Below, one piece after another: positions 11,393 to 22,500 of a DNA stretch of 64,000 bases. The DNA lies in contig OX485807.1 of the NCBI GenBank assembly GCA_950295325.1, positions 52,048,440 through 52,112,439 on the forward strand, given 5' to 3'. Numbering within the stretch: the stretch's first letter is position 1; each line of letters begins with the position of its first letter. The notes beneath the pieces were generated by a model. It worked only from the letters and a program-made list of their open reading frames with translations. It was not told where the DNA came from and did not search any database. This DNA is from Polytrichum commune. Its lineage: Eukaryota > Streptophyta > Polytrichopsida > Polytrichales > Polytrichaceae. The position numbers were made by a program, and so were the translations under genes.

Positions 11393-12195
11393 CTATCTAG
11401 CCTCGGATACTACCTCTTTTTCTTTTGCTTCATTTTCTTTTGTTTTTTTTTGTTTTTTTTCTTTTTCTTTTGCTGCAGCTTCTTTTGCTCGCATTGCTTC
11501 AACATTCCTGAAAATCTCCGCCCCGCGACTATAGCCATTCTTGGGGTGACCGCCATCCATAACACATTTTGGAGTCCGTCGGCCGCCCGAAATATACGTC
11601 GAAGAATTCGAATACGATGAAGTGGATTGTCTCGCATTTCTGGTCATGGCGTACATACGCTCGAACTCGATGGACGCACTAGACCGCATAGGTTTACGGG
11701 TGGGAGCAACCTGCAACGCGTCAATGCAAGACCACATGTGTTAGTTTAGGGAGGAAGACCCAAACGTGTCACACGTTCATTTTTTAAGTGCAAAATGATT
11801 GTAATGCGCGGTTAACCAGGTTTGGGGGGGGGGGGGTTCACCTTGTCACCGGGGGCGTTCCCGTCGGAGTCGGCGAGGAGGGGCAATGCGTCCCGCAAAG
11901 GAATAGGAAGGGTTCCACTCTTCGTTGGCCGAGCGTCCATCCGCAGCCGCCGTTGAGGTGTACTACTGCCGCCGGGCGGAGAGGGGGATGTCCGGACGCA
12001 TTTGCGATTTATGCCCTTGAGCGGCGACGGGGACCGAGAATGCCGGAAGATTTGCTTGGGTGGGGGGCTATCGACGACGCCGGCGTCAAGAGGCTCCTTG
12101 GAGTAATCAATGGTCGACGCGGCGTCGTAGACGGTCTCGTAGAAGAAGCTCCCCAAGTCCGACTCGCTGACGATGTCAATCGAGGGCTCCAAACG
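11393..12195 (-). CDS. Element 1 small two-exon unit, unknown function
   Basis: Exon a is 12195-11842 (acceptor CCAG, donor AAG|GTGAAC at a run of 13 C) and exon b is 11710-11393 (acceptor TTGCAG). Both junctions are phase 0. Exon a is Ser/Pro-rich with the conserved block ASTIDYSKEPLDAGVVDSPP. Exon b has GYSRGAEIFRNVEAMRAKEA followed by a highly charged Lys/Glu tail. Element 2 has the same two blocks at 47955-47072. Because exon a begins at a phase-0 acceptor, it needs an upstream exon, perhaps an alternative product of the large gene, whose stop lies only 170 bp upstream. Function is unknown; a coiled-coil accessory protein is as far as the sequence goes. Confidence 0.55.
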
Positions 12196-12308
12196 CTGGC
12201 GCAAAAAAGGAAACGAAACAAAACCCAAGGGAGGAGGGTTTGCTAGAGCGCGTGAAAATCAAGATACATATGAAGCATATATTACACAAAATGAACGGGC
12301 GCGTGCGC

Positions 12309-12352
12309 ACACACACACATACATACATACATACATACATACACATACAAAC
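12309..12352. repeat. (CA)n/(CATA)n microsatellite
   Basis: A run of CA repeats passes into six or more ATAC units just 3' of the FCP1-like exon of element 1. Confidence 0.9.
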
Positions 12353-12364
12353 ACACGTAGTGTC

Positions 12365-13177
12365 TCAAATGAGCTTGTTAAATTTCGCGTGAGATAACAA
12401 CTCTCTGTACAAATGGTCTCGTGGATCCAAGTATCTCTCGCCTATGGGATTATTCCTAACAAAATTGTTTACGGGCAGTCCGCTTCCGCAGAGCGCTTGG
12501 AGATATTTACCAAGGTCTAACAAAAATCGGTCCCGGACCTTCTCGACCGTCCAGGTAGGGCAAACTATGAGGTTGGCCGTCGGGTTCAACATGTTCTTTG
12601 CGGCGCTGTCGTCCACCATGAGCGTGTTCTCCCGGGTGGGACGGACGTCGTAGGGGACGCCTATCAAGGACGGTCGCTGGTCCCAAAAAATGGGCTTCAA
12701 GACCTTGAGGTATTGGGGGGAAGCGGGGTTGTTTGGTTTTTTGACGACTTTGCCGTCCGGTGTGTACAATATTCTACAGGCTTCCTGTGCTAGGACCATG
12801 CACGGGGGCTCGATGCCCTTGAAGATGAATTCCACGACGGCATTGGTGTTCTCGGCCGTCATGGAGCTCCAAACGACCACCCACCATCGTTGTTGGGCCA
12901 TCTGGAGGAAGGTCCGAAGCCACGGGCGGAGGTGAACTAGCTTGCTCTTTATGAACGTGGGCGGGCCGTCGTAATTCGCGTCCTCGGGCTTGCAAAAGGG
13001 CACCGTGGGGGTTCTCAGGCAATGAACGCATTGGACGAGGACCCCGTTCAGGTCTAACACCAGGAATCGTTTCTTCGGCCGCGGGGGCGGGGCGGGTAAA
13101 ATCGGGGGCGCCGCCGCGCTGCCCTCTCTGCTCCTTGGAGAAGAGCGTCGGGGAGCCGCTACGCTATGCTCTGAGCC
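12365..13177 (-). CDS. Element 1 large gene, exon 4: FCP1/NIF-type HAD domain
   Basis: The exon starts after acceptor TCCGCAG at 13178-13180 and reads 270 codons to a stop at 12365. Motif I is FLVLDLNGVL: the nucleophile Asp is present, but the second Asp of DxDx(T/V) is Asn, a change also seen in element 2. Motif II is VVWSSM and motif IV is LMVDDSAAKN. The domain matches the NLI-interacting-factor/FCP1 phosphatase family, and plant relatives with DLNG exist. Loss of the general acid suggests weak or absent phosphatase activity, so it could serve as a binding module. The C-terminus AKFNKLI-stop is shared with element 2, so the stop is genuine. Phase-0 joining makes this the C-terminal part of the large product. 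Confidence 0.75.
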   Translation of the reverse strand, partial: GSEHSVAAPRRSSPRSREGSAAAPPILPAPPPRPKKRFLVLDLNGVLVQCVHCLRTPTVPFCKPEDANYDGPPTFIKSKLVHLRPWLRTFLQMAQQRWWVVVWSSMTAENTNAVVEFIFKGIEPPCMVLAQEACRILYTPDGKVVKKPNNPASPQYLKVLKPIFWDQRPSLIGVPYDVRPTRENTLMVDDSAAKNMLNPTANLIVCPTWTVEKVRDRFLLDLGKYLQALCGSGLPVNNFVRNNPIGERYLDPRDHLYRELLSHAKFNKLI

Positions 13178-13648
13178 CTGCGGATACGATCGAGAGAAAA
13201 CGGTGGGCGACTTATGTCATGCTATGTCCAAACGAAGCATTAAAGAAACGAGTGTTCTCGGTGCAAACACAAAACCATTTGATTCATTTTGGAGGGGGTG
13301 CAACAAGGGACACAAGAGAGGCAAGAGCATACAACATACATTCAAACACAGGATACGAGTATATAGGAGTAAAAAATGGTGATTATATTGTATACAATGC
13401 TCTATGTACATGTTGATTGGGGGGAGCCGCGTTAAACGATGCGTTCAAACTAGCCTACTTCTACATCTAGCAAAAATTGAAGAGACGGGCCGCCGTGATG
13501 AAGACTTCGTCGCAAGCCGGGGGGTATGTGGACGAACGAATGGTCGGGGGGAAGTGGCGAAGGGCGCGAGTGCCGGGGGGGCGACGTGTCCGTGAGTTTA
13601 GGATAGTTAGGGGACACGACCAAGGCAAGAAGACAAAGACCCATGGAG

Positions 13649-14041
13649 TTTGGGTCGACCGACCCAAACTGAGTGGGGTCAGTGCATTACCTCGCCTTGG
13701 TCGTGCCTCGACGACGTGGATGCCGTCACCGCGTGCGCTGCCCCACCTCTGTCACCGCCGCCTCCGACGACGACGTCAGCCGCAACCTGCTCCTGCAAAG
13801 GCTGACTGTCAGGCCTTTGTCCCAACCCAACCTCCGCATGCGCATCATGCATTGGTTCATCGACTGGGTTAGGAGTAGAGGTATCACCAGGCCCTTGCGG
13901 GCCTTCAACGTCTAACATGGGCTCGTCCACCGGGGTCTGGTCGGGGACGGGGTTTGGGTCGGCCGACCCAAACCCTGCTGGTTGGCGAGCGTCGCTCTGG
14001 GACGCTGCAACGTCGGCACTGTTTGGGTCGGACGACCCAAA
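13649..14041. repeat. Three family-1 palindromes around the exon 3 donor and inside exon 3
   Basis: Sites at 13649-13668 (spacer AC), 13953-13972 (spacer GC) and 14022-14041 (spacer GA) are all perfect 9-bp half-sites around two variable bases. The first is in the intron just after the donor. The other two are inside coding sequence and encode GFGSADPN and MFGSSDPN. Confidence 0.95.
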
Positions 14042-15163
14042 CATGTGGGGGTCGTCCCGCTGGTGGTGTGGGGGCAAGAGGATGGGAGGCCGGAGCGGCG
14101 GGGGTGCCAACGGGCTGGAAGCTCCGGGGACGCGCCAAAGGTTGGGGTCGTCCACCTGCTGGACGGGCGCGTAAGGGCGGGCGTGCGGCTGCAGCAAATG
14201 CGCGAAGCTGAAGGACTGCTGCGGCGCCGGCCGCGGGCGGATATCATGTGGAGGGAAGCCTGCGGGCAAGTGAGGGAATGAACTCGGGGGAGCCATCACC
14301 AATCCTTGCGCCAGCATGCCCTGGATCACTTGCGTGATCAAGTCCGCTTGGGACGGAGGTGGGGCCATCGCCCTTTGCCGCTCCTGCTCCAACAGGAGAG
14401 CCCTCAATTCCGCGACTTCGTTGCGGACCGAGGGCTCCTCGGCGGCGGCCTTCTGCAATCGGACGCGTTGCTCCTCGTCCCGGAGCATCTTCGCGTTGGC
14501 CTCCTCCACGGTGAGGACCTCGGGTTTCACCCTCACCATCCCGGCGAACACTGTGGGGGAGGCAGGATCCGACCTCAGCCTCTTCACGAGCTCCATGTCG
14601 TCCTCGTCCTCGGAGCTTATGGCGATCGTCTCCTCCACCGCATAGTCGCTGTATAATTTCTTCCCCTTCAGCATTCGCCGCTCCCTGAAGGTGGCCGTCG
14701 CGTCCCTCGAATACATGTCCTTCGCGTCGGCCACCGTTAGGACGGGTACTAGCTTGCTCTGGGGCGTTGCAGCCCGCATGGCCTTCTTCCGCTGAGGGGC
14801 CTCGGATTCTTGAGTGAATCCTGTTGCCCCTTCCTCCACCTCCCCCTCCACTTTCTCTGCTTCCTCCTCCTCCTCCTCTTCCTCCCCCTCCTCCGCAACC
14901 TCGCCACCTGCTCCCATAGAGGGATTGCCCGGATGCAACCCGATGAGCGGCTCTGGCAATTGAACGGGGGCTCGCATGGCGAATTCACCCGGGTTGATTC
15001 GCCTCGCCATATCCAAAGGATTCTCGCCCCCCTCGACGATCTCTTCGACGTAGGATCCGGATATCCAGTCGAGGATGTCCATTCTCTTGGCCAGCGCCTT
15101 CTGGGTCCTGTAGAATTGAACATCGGCATCCTCCACATAGGAGTAGATGTTCAACCCAGACAT
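13691..15163 (-). CDS. Element 1 large gene, exon 3: acidic/coiled-coil and Pro-rich region
   Basis: 491 codons lie between acceptor GTGCAG and donor GAG|GTAATG, both phase 0. It starts MSGLNIYSYVEDADVQFYRT. Next comes an acidic run (EEGEEEEEEEEAEKVEGEVE), then a probable coiled coil (VEEANAKMLRDEEQRVRLQK and following RNEVAELRALLLEQERQR), and a long Pro-rich, low-complexity C-terminal part. Two family-1 palindromes are embedded in that last part. Element 2 exon 3 (490 codons) has the same order and length but little sequence in common outside the start and the coiled coil. No enzyme motif is visible; it may be an oligomerisation or linker region. Confidence 0.7.
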
Positions 15164-15248
15164 CTGCACAATCAGAATCAATACTATTAGTATCACCAAA
15201 TGAACAAATAATGGAAAGTGACATCCAAAACAAAATAAGAATAGTTAG

Positions 15249-15411
15249 TTTGGGTCGCTCGACCCAAACTATGGGCATACCTAGTTTGGGTCGCTCGACC
15301 CAAACAGACCGTGCCCCTAGTTTGGGTCGCTCGACCCAAACAGACCGTGCCCCTAGTTTGGGTCGAGCGACCCAAACAATGCATGCCCTAGTTTGGGTCG
15401 CTCGACCCAAA
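15249..15411. repeat. Five family-1 palindromes in intron 2
   Basis: Copies lie at 15249, 15285, 15321, 15357 and 15392, each 20 bp and perfect outside the central two bases (CT or AG). They are 35-36 bp apart and fill most of the intron between exons 2 and 3. Confidence 0.97.
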
Positions 15412-15445
15412 CCGTCCATATAGTTCCTTCAGGTTATTTGCTTAC

Positions 15446-16777
15446 CATGGTTGCGAAAACCGGTTTGGAGCCCCCGAAGACGTTGAAGATGCAGTCCCCT
15501 CTCTTCGTGAGGGTCCTCATCATCCGCAGGTAGAACTCCATGCACAGTTCATCCGCGGGGTAGTTGGCGTACTTCGCCTCGTCGTACAAGCTCCTGCTGG
15601 TGCCCAACCCTTCTTGGACTTGGAAGAGCTTCTCCATCCTGGCTATGGGATGGTTTGGCACCTTAAGCAGCTCAGCTTTGTACACAAAGTACAAGCACAG
15701 CACGTTGACGATCTTCGTCTTCTTGTCTTTCAGTGTGCTGTACGCCCCCTCCGCCGATGCAGCAACGTAGTGAGATTTTGAGACGGCGTACTCTGGCTGC
15801 AATTTCCGCACGATCTCGTACACCTGCTCTGCCCTCCTGTCCTCAACAATCCACAGCCAGACGTCGACCTCCCTGAATTTGGGGCTGCCGTAATCCACAA
15901 ACTTCGTGAAGAACGGCTCGTAGAATGGGGTGCTCATTGTCCCCTCGAATGAGGCTCCAGGGATGTTCCTGAAGTCTATCATTCCGAAGGGGAAGCGGTC
16001 CCCGGCTTTTGTCCTGATAGCCTTCCTGGCATCAGAGCCCGGCCATCCTTGGATCTTGAGAGGCTCGAGGGTGACCAAGTTGAAGTAGGCGTCGCCCTCG
16101 AAGCTGACGATCTTCTTCTCCTTTATAAAGTTGGAGAAGGCACGCGCGGAGTGTTCGGGAAGCGCTCGGTTCCTCCCCCCCTTCACAAGCTTGGACTTCA
16201 GGAAGTCGTCTCCCGCCTCCCTGATGAGTGCCGCCATTGACGCACTGGTGAACTTGTAGTCGGCTTTGAATTCCCTCCAGTGCGCCTCGTCGACCTCTCC
16301 ATCCACTATGAGCTTCCTTTCCGGCACCAGCTTGTCCAACTCCTGGACAATGGTCATCTTCTTTTTCCTATTCTCCGTCCATTCTTTCATGGTGTAGCAT
16401 GAAGGGACGAAGATTTTGGGCTTGATGAAGACGATCTTCGGGTGGACCCAACATCTCTTCGCCGTCGGTTGCACGTGAAGGATGTGGGACGCCGCCTTTC
16501 CCATCTCTGTCTACGAGAGACCTTGAAGAGCCCTGAAGAACTCCCTCACCAGAGGCTTCATCTGCTTGAAGCGCGCAGTCTGATTGAAGAGCATGCCGGT
16601 GTCGGGATCCATGAGGTCCCCCGTCTCGTGTTTCTCGAAAACACTCTTCCATCTCCCCCACACGGAGTCAGACGCTGTGATCAAATAAATTTCTCCTCTT
16701 AGCTCGTTGTACTTCTTCTGCTTGTGGGAAGCGTTGTCAATCGAGGAGAATTTGTTGATCATCTGGTATTTGAAGTC
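15446..16777 (-). CDS. Element 1 large gene, exon 2: conserved middle region with one in-frame TAG
   Basis: 444 codons lie between acceptor TGTGCAG and donor ATG|GTAAGC, both phase 0. Conserved with element 2 are KFSSID near the start, LVREFFRALQ, KEW-E-RKKK, FRNIPG, the VWLWIV block and the end YxVFGGxK. The frame is broken once by TAG at 16511-16513; in element 2 the aligned residue is Asp, between REFFRPLQRLL and SELYRAA. The rest is open and conserved, so this looks like a recent nonsense change rather than a gene boundary. I do not recognise the domain. Confidence 0.65.
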
Positions 16778-16825
16778 CTGCACATGAAGTAAATAACACA
16801 CGTGAGAAAACTGCGAATGCAAGAG

Positions 16826-17357
16826 TTTGGGTCGATCGACCCAAACTATAAACCTCACGAGAAAAAGTAAGCAATGTTACAGTTTGGGTCGATCGACCCA
16901 AACTATAAACACGACGAGAAAAAGTAAACAATGTTATAGTTTGGGTCGATCGACCCAAACTATAAACCTGAATAAAAAAGATAACAATTCAAGAGTTTGG
17001 GTCGATCGACCCAAACTATAAACCTGAATAAAAAAGGTAAACAATTTAAGAGTTTGGGTCGATCGACCCAAACTATAAACTTGAAGAGAAAAAGTAAGCA
17101 ATGTTACAGTTTGGATCGATCGATCCAAACTATAAACCTGAAGAGAAAAAGTAAGCAATGTTACAGTTTGGGTCAATCGACCCAAACTATAAACCTGAAT
17201 AAAAAAAGTAAATAATTCAAGAGTTTGGGTCGATCAACCCAAACTATAAACCTGAATAAAAAAGGTAAACAATTCAAGAGTTTGGGTCGATCGACCCAAA
17301 CTATAAACCTGAATAAAAAAGGTAAACAATTCAAGAGTTTGGGTCGATCAACCCAAA
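16826..17357. repeat. Ten family-1 palindromes in intron 1, 57-bp period
   Basis: Copies start at 16826, 16883, 16940, 16996, 17053, 17110, 17167, 17224, 17281 and 17338. The spacers between sites are near-identical AT-rich 37-bp blocks (TATAAACCTGAATAAAAAAG type). Seven sites are perfect with AT at the centre; the others differ by a single or symmetrical change (17110 has GGATC on both sides, 17167 and 17224 have one CpG lost). Confidence 0.97.
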
Positions 17358-17366
17358 CATACTCAC

Positions 17367-18716
17367 CTCCCATTTTGGGTTCTTGTCTTTAGCATTCTCC
17401 CTTTCCTTGGGAGGCCTGCCGTAAAACTCCCACACCTCCCTCGAGGCCATGATGTTCCGAATCCAGGATGCCTGGTACGCCCTCTTCTTGTTTCCCATGT
17501 TGAAGAAGCGTGAGATGTCGGTTAGTACGGTCTCGTTGTCAGACCAAACCACCAATGCCTTCCACACCTTTAGCTTCTCCTTTTGGTTGTTGGGGTCGTC
17601 CCACTCGGTCATCAGCTGAATTTTTTTAGACGCCTCCACACTGTGCTGGCCATCAATCAGCCAGAAGTCGCCTTTGCATATTGTCGGCCACATTTCAGGC
17701 GTCGGCATTCTCTTCAGCCCTTGCGGCATGACAACAATCGTCTGCCTGTCGTCTTTGAATTGCCCTCCCAAGATCTGAGCGACCATCCAGTCGACGTAGG
17801 CGTCCTCCTTGGCTCGGACACACTTCTTAGGTGGCGCAAGGTGGCACTGTGCAATGTTCACCTCGAACTTGAAGTCCCTGCCCATGAAGAAGCAATGCAG
17901 GCACTTCGTCTCGAAGTTATCATTGATTTTCTGTATCTCGCCTGCATCCACCTCTTGGCCAGGTTTTGGCATCCGCAGCTCCGGGGAAACTGGCTCGGTG
18001 GTCATGACGGAGGACTCTCTCGCCCTCTTCGACGGGGTCGTCTGCCGGCTTCCTGACGGGGTCGTCTGCCGGCTTCCGGACGGTGTGGGCGTCTTGCTGT
18101 CAGCCGGTGTTCCTGTAGTGCTAGGCCGTCTGGAGTCTGCAAGGACCGGACACGGTATCCTCACAGTTTGGGGTCTGCACGACCCTGCGCCTTCTTCCGC
18201 CGTTGCCTTACGCCTCACAGGCTTCTGCGTTTTGGCTTTACTTTGCAGCGCCTTGTTGAGGACCGTGATGGCCTGTTTCAATTTTGTAAACCTACTTGCA
18301 ACCTTCGTGTTGGTTACATTGCCATCTATGAAAATTGTCTCCGGTTTAATTGTTTCAGGCTCCACGCATGACTCTTTGGCGTATATAGTGTCGAATGACT
18401 CGGAGAACTGGTGCATGAACATGTGGGCGTTGTGCACGGCGGAGTTCTCAAGAATTACGTCCACGTAATCCCCGAGGGCTTGGACGGACGCAACCTCCCA
18501 TCCTGTCAACGTTGTCCAAGTGTGGTTCTCGTGGGTCCCTACTTTTACCACAAATAGGAGCTTGAACTGGGAGCCCTTTACAACCTGAACTGACCACGCA
18601 AGGACAAGCCCATCCTTGGGCACGTATGAGTCGTCCTGGGGAGTTTCATACTCCTGCCATATTACGTCTGGCGCGAGCATAAAGAACCTTTCTCCAGGTC
18701 TCTTCTTGGGGGCCAT
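17367..18716 (-). CDS. Element 1 large gene, exon 1: ParB-like DGQH domain
   Basis: 450 codons lie from an ATG placed directly at an acceptor (CTTACAG) to donor GAG|GTGAGT, phase 0. The N-terminal 150 residues are unassigned. Residues 160-240 form a Ser/Thr/Pro-rich basic linker with a repeated TPSGSRQT. Residues 270-365 look like a ParB/sulfiredoxin-type fold: CFFMGRDFKFEV, then a helix, DRQTIVVM, and KGDFWLIDGQHSVEASKK. DGQH at 355-358 matches the DGQHR motif of ParB-like and DndB-like proteins, with Ser for the usual Arg. Such domains bind DNA or nucleotides in bacterial partition and mobile systems. It is a plausible, unproven reader of the palindromes. An untranslated first exon lies upstream at about 19504-19539. 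Confidence 0.7.
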
Positions 18717-18745
18717 CTGTAAGTCCAGAAATTAAAACTATTAGT

Positions 18746-19381
18746 TTCGGGTGATCGACCCAAAGTAGTCGACAATGCATTTAACATTTGGTGGAAATGG
18801 AACAAATGTATTTTATTGACCAGCCCGAATTCAAGGTTTGGGTCGATCGACCCAAACCTTGAACACTTGGTGGCTCGTATTCTTTAAATGTGGAGGCTAG
18901 AGTGTTTGGGTCGAGCGACCCAAACATTTCATTAATTTTAAAGCTGATTTCTAGTGTTTCAGTAGATTTGAAATTGGGGTTTGGGTCGATCGACCCAAAC
19001 ATGAGGCTCTGTGGTTTGGGTCGCTCGACCCAAACATTTTATTAATTCTCAATCTGGTTTCAAGTTTTTTTTTTAATTGAAGTTTGGGTCGAGCGACCCA
19101 AACATGAGGCTCTGTGGTTTGGGTCGCTCGACCCAAACATTTTATTAATTCTTAATATGGTTTCAAGGGTTTTTTTATATTTTGAATTGGGGTTTGGGTC
19201 GAACGACCCAAACATTGCAGCCTCATGTTTGGGTCGCTCGACCCAAACATGAGCCTTTGGGGTTTGGGTCGAGCGACCCAAACATGAGGCTGCAATGTTT
19301 GGGTCGAGCGACCCAAACATTTAATCAATTTTCAAGCTGATTTTAAATGTTTCGTTACATTTTAAATTGGGGTTTGGGTCG
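18746..19381. repeat. Family-1 palindrome cluster in the 5' intron of the large gene
   Basis: About eleven good sites start at 18837, 18905, 18980, 19015, 19083, 19118, 19193, 19228, 19263 and 19298, plus degenerate ones at 18746 and 19372. Centres vary (AT, AG, CT, AA). The sites occur in pairs 35 bp apart, the pairs being spaced by about 100 bp. Confidence 0.95.
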
Positions 19382-19503
19382 CCTCCCGAAACTACTTAGT
19401 TTCCAGAGGCATGTTTAATGTTTAAACATCATATACAATGCATTGTATATGAAACATGATCGTAAAGGAAGTGAAGCAAATTGTGTAGAGTGAAATGATA
19501 TAC

Positions 19504-19539
19504 CTTGTGTTTGAAACTCTTGTAAGCTGCTCTTACAAG
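19504..19539 (-). other. Possible untranslated exon of the element 1 large gene
   Basis: Read on the minus strand, GAATCAG is followed by 36 bases and then AAG|GTATATC, giving plausible splice borders. The acceptor side is duplicated at 19560-19600. The position corresponds to the 46-bp candidate exon at 54462-54507 in element 2. Confidence 0.35.
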
Positions 19540-22500
19540 CTGATTCTTATAACCAGAATCCAGAAACTCTTGTAAGCTGCTCTTACAAGCTGATTCTTAG
19601 ATCCAGAATCCAGAAACTCTGTGATATCACTAAAAATCAACACTCAGAAACACCTAAAAATCACTATGAATCTCACAAGCACTTTGAAACCCTCTCACAA
19701 ACACCCTGATTCTTGCAAGCCTTCTGATCACTACTAATAACAACCTGAAATCACTCCACAACAACAACAAAACTCTGATGTCACTCACTGCATCCACTCT
19801 ACAATAAGAAATGAATGACACTCAACTAAAGCGATCCGGACTCACTCAATGCGTGCACGCTGAACCAGGAAGAGAGAATAAGCCTATAATCCTAGAAGAG
19901 GACTCGAAGGACCAGAGAGGAGAAGAAGAATGCAAAGGAAGAAGTGAAGAGAAAGACAAAGAGGAAAGCGGCGCTTCGCGGGAAGCGGCGCGTCCAAGCA
20001 ATACCCAATGAGCGCAAGAAGCTATGCGAAAAGACAAACTCACAATCGCTTGGCGCGTCGCTATGGAAAGCGGCGGCGCTTCGCGCGGAGGGAGAGGAAA
20101 GCGAGAAAGAGAGAAAGAGAGAAAGAGGAGGGGAGAGAAGGGGAGAGCCGAAGGGGTTCCCCTTCAGACAATCCTGGCCATGCGATTTCTCGGGCCCATC
20201 AACGGCCCAGAAGCCTCGCGGGCCAAAACCCTGCCAGGTGTCCAAACCTCCTTGGTGGAGGTGGTTGCCCGCGCGGCTTCTGGTGTTGACACATGGCACC
20301 CTATGGACATTGCCTTCGGCATTGTCCTTGCCTCTAGGGGCGGGACATAGGAGGGTCGGCGCCTCTCTTGGCCGCCCGGCCCCGGCATTCTAACCCGGTA
20401 TTCATTACCGGCAATTCAAAAACATTCAAAAAGCTACATAGACTAAGGTGTTGCACAATATTTACACCATCGCCAACTCTGATTTTAATGGTGTTGAATT
20501 GAATGATCGCCCATTGGAATTGATAATTGATAACATCGTAGCCATTATTTGTTTTGGTATTTCAATAATGTAGTCGTATGGAATCATATGAGAGTGTTAC
20601 AAAATCTAAGAGGAGTAATTCATAATTATATTGCAATCTTCAAAGGCAATTACACGGTGCAATAATATAAATATGGTAACCGTTCACATGGTTAAGGGTA
20701 TTGGGTTATGTATTCTAATTTCTATGATGGTTGTTGGTAGAGGACAAAGCTCTAGACTACAATGGATACCCTAACAAGTAGCATTACAGTGAACATTAAC
20801 ATATGTACTTAGAAGCTCAAATTTGAAGTACATGGGAGAAACAAAATGATAACAAATGTATCTACTTCAACCCCATGGACTTCACATATCATATGAAGCC
20901 ATTTAAACATTCAGTTTTTTGTTCGATGATGCCTAAACCCTAAACCCTAAACACCACAAACCATAAATGAATGGCACACACGTCAAATGACAGGGCCTTG
21001 GTGCTTGTAGTTCTCAATACAAATGTATATTCTCATCATAACATCCTAATTCACGAAAGAATGAACTCACAAATGTCATTTGTGATTTATGGTTCCGTTA
21101 ATGACTTCCACATACGTAGGTTAATGTCACACTTGCATGCTTGAGGATGGAGCAATGTTGTGTGCACACATTACAAACAACATATGTTCTTTTGATTAGC
21201 GCAAATTGAAAGTTGGCCAAAATATTCAACTTTGTCATGGCATCAATTCCTTGTTTTCAAAATATAAGTCCTCATGTGAGGGTCTAAATAATTGCATTAA
21301 CTATTATATTTAGTGACTTTTAGTATATGAGGTTTTATAATATTGGCACCTCTTTTGTCAATATATTGTTTGAATTATACCACAATGTTTGACTCCAAGT
21401 AGAATAAAACCCCTTAGATATAACCTTACATATTGTCATAGGGATATTGGTAATTAGTGTATGCATTCATATTTAGTGTATCAAACTCTATATATCCAAT
21501 TTAGTTTTATCTAGTCAATGAAAGTGTTGTAGTGTCACTACAATGAATATAATAATTACACTCAATATGATAGTTAGTGTTTGATACACTTAATAAGAAC
21601 GTTTAAAATAGATGTTGTTTGTATATGGGGGCATCAGTGAACCACTACTAAATTTTGGTGTTTAGGGTTTAGGGTTTAGGGGATAGGGTTATAACATATT
21701 AATCTATCCAATGTCAATGTATAACATTGTCTTACTCGTGAGAAGAGTCTTATAGGAAGGTTATAGTGAAGACAATATTGTGTTTATTTGAGACGTTTAA
21801 ACGCGATATATTGATTGGTCTTGTGTTTATTCAAATAACATGAAATATTGTGGATGTTAATAGGGGCTAGGGGTCCAACTTTGGATGTTTCGCTCACTTT
21901 AGGGAATCACATATTAGTCGCTAATAAACCATCGTTCATGATGTATTTAATATATGGAATGTGATGTAAAAGTAAATCGGAGAAGCACAACATCATGTTG
22001 TTATTCATTGTTCTCTCCACGTGTATTAGATAATGGAGGAAGATATAACAGATATTGTTTGCATAATATGAAGAAGAGTCTAATCGGAAGGTCATAGTAA
22101 ATACAATCTTGATCATGTTAATATGTTATATGGGACGTTTAAACATGATATCCTAATTGGTTTTGTATTTAGTCAATGCGTATTTCATGTTGTGGATGTT
22201 ATAAGGGTTTAGGGTCCAATCTTCGATGTTTTGCTCTCACACATTAGTAAACTTGAAGTGAACTTGAGGATGGATTCAAGTAACATTAAAATATTGAACT
22301 AAAAAGGGACATTGGTAGTTAGTATCCCCTTAATAACGTCCACATACGTTCGTCATTGCCACTCTTGCATGCGAGATAATAGAGCAAGGTTCTAGGGTTT
22401 AGGGTTTAGGGGAGACAAATAAATATTTCTATTCATCATGACAATGGCCTCAAGCCTTGGAAACTCTCTCATAATTGTAGCCTCCATGTGAGGCCAAACC

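Noticed and set aside
16826-17357. CRISPR-like regular array
   Set aside because: The regular spacing is that of a tandem repeat in which the intervening DNA is also conserved, in a eukaryotic intron. No Cas genes are present.
15249-19381. Short frames reading GRSTQT, WVDRPK or DPN repeats
   Set aside because: They are translations of the palindrome clusters in introns, not genes.
19811-20400. Overlapping plus-strand frames rich in Arg, Lys and Glu
   Set aside because: GA-rich low-complexity DNA is open in several frames. Its position suits the promoter or first exon of the minus-strand gene instead.
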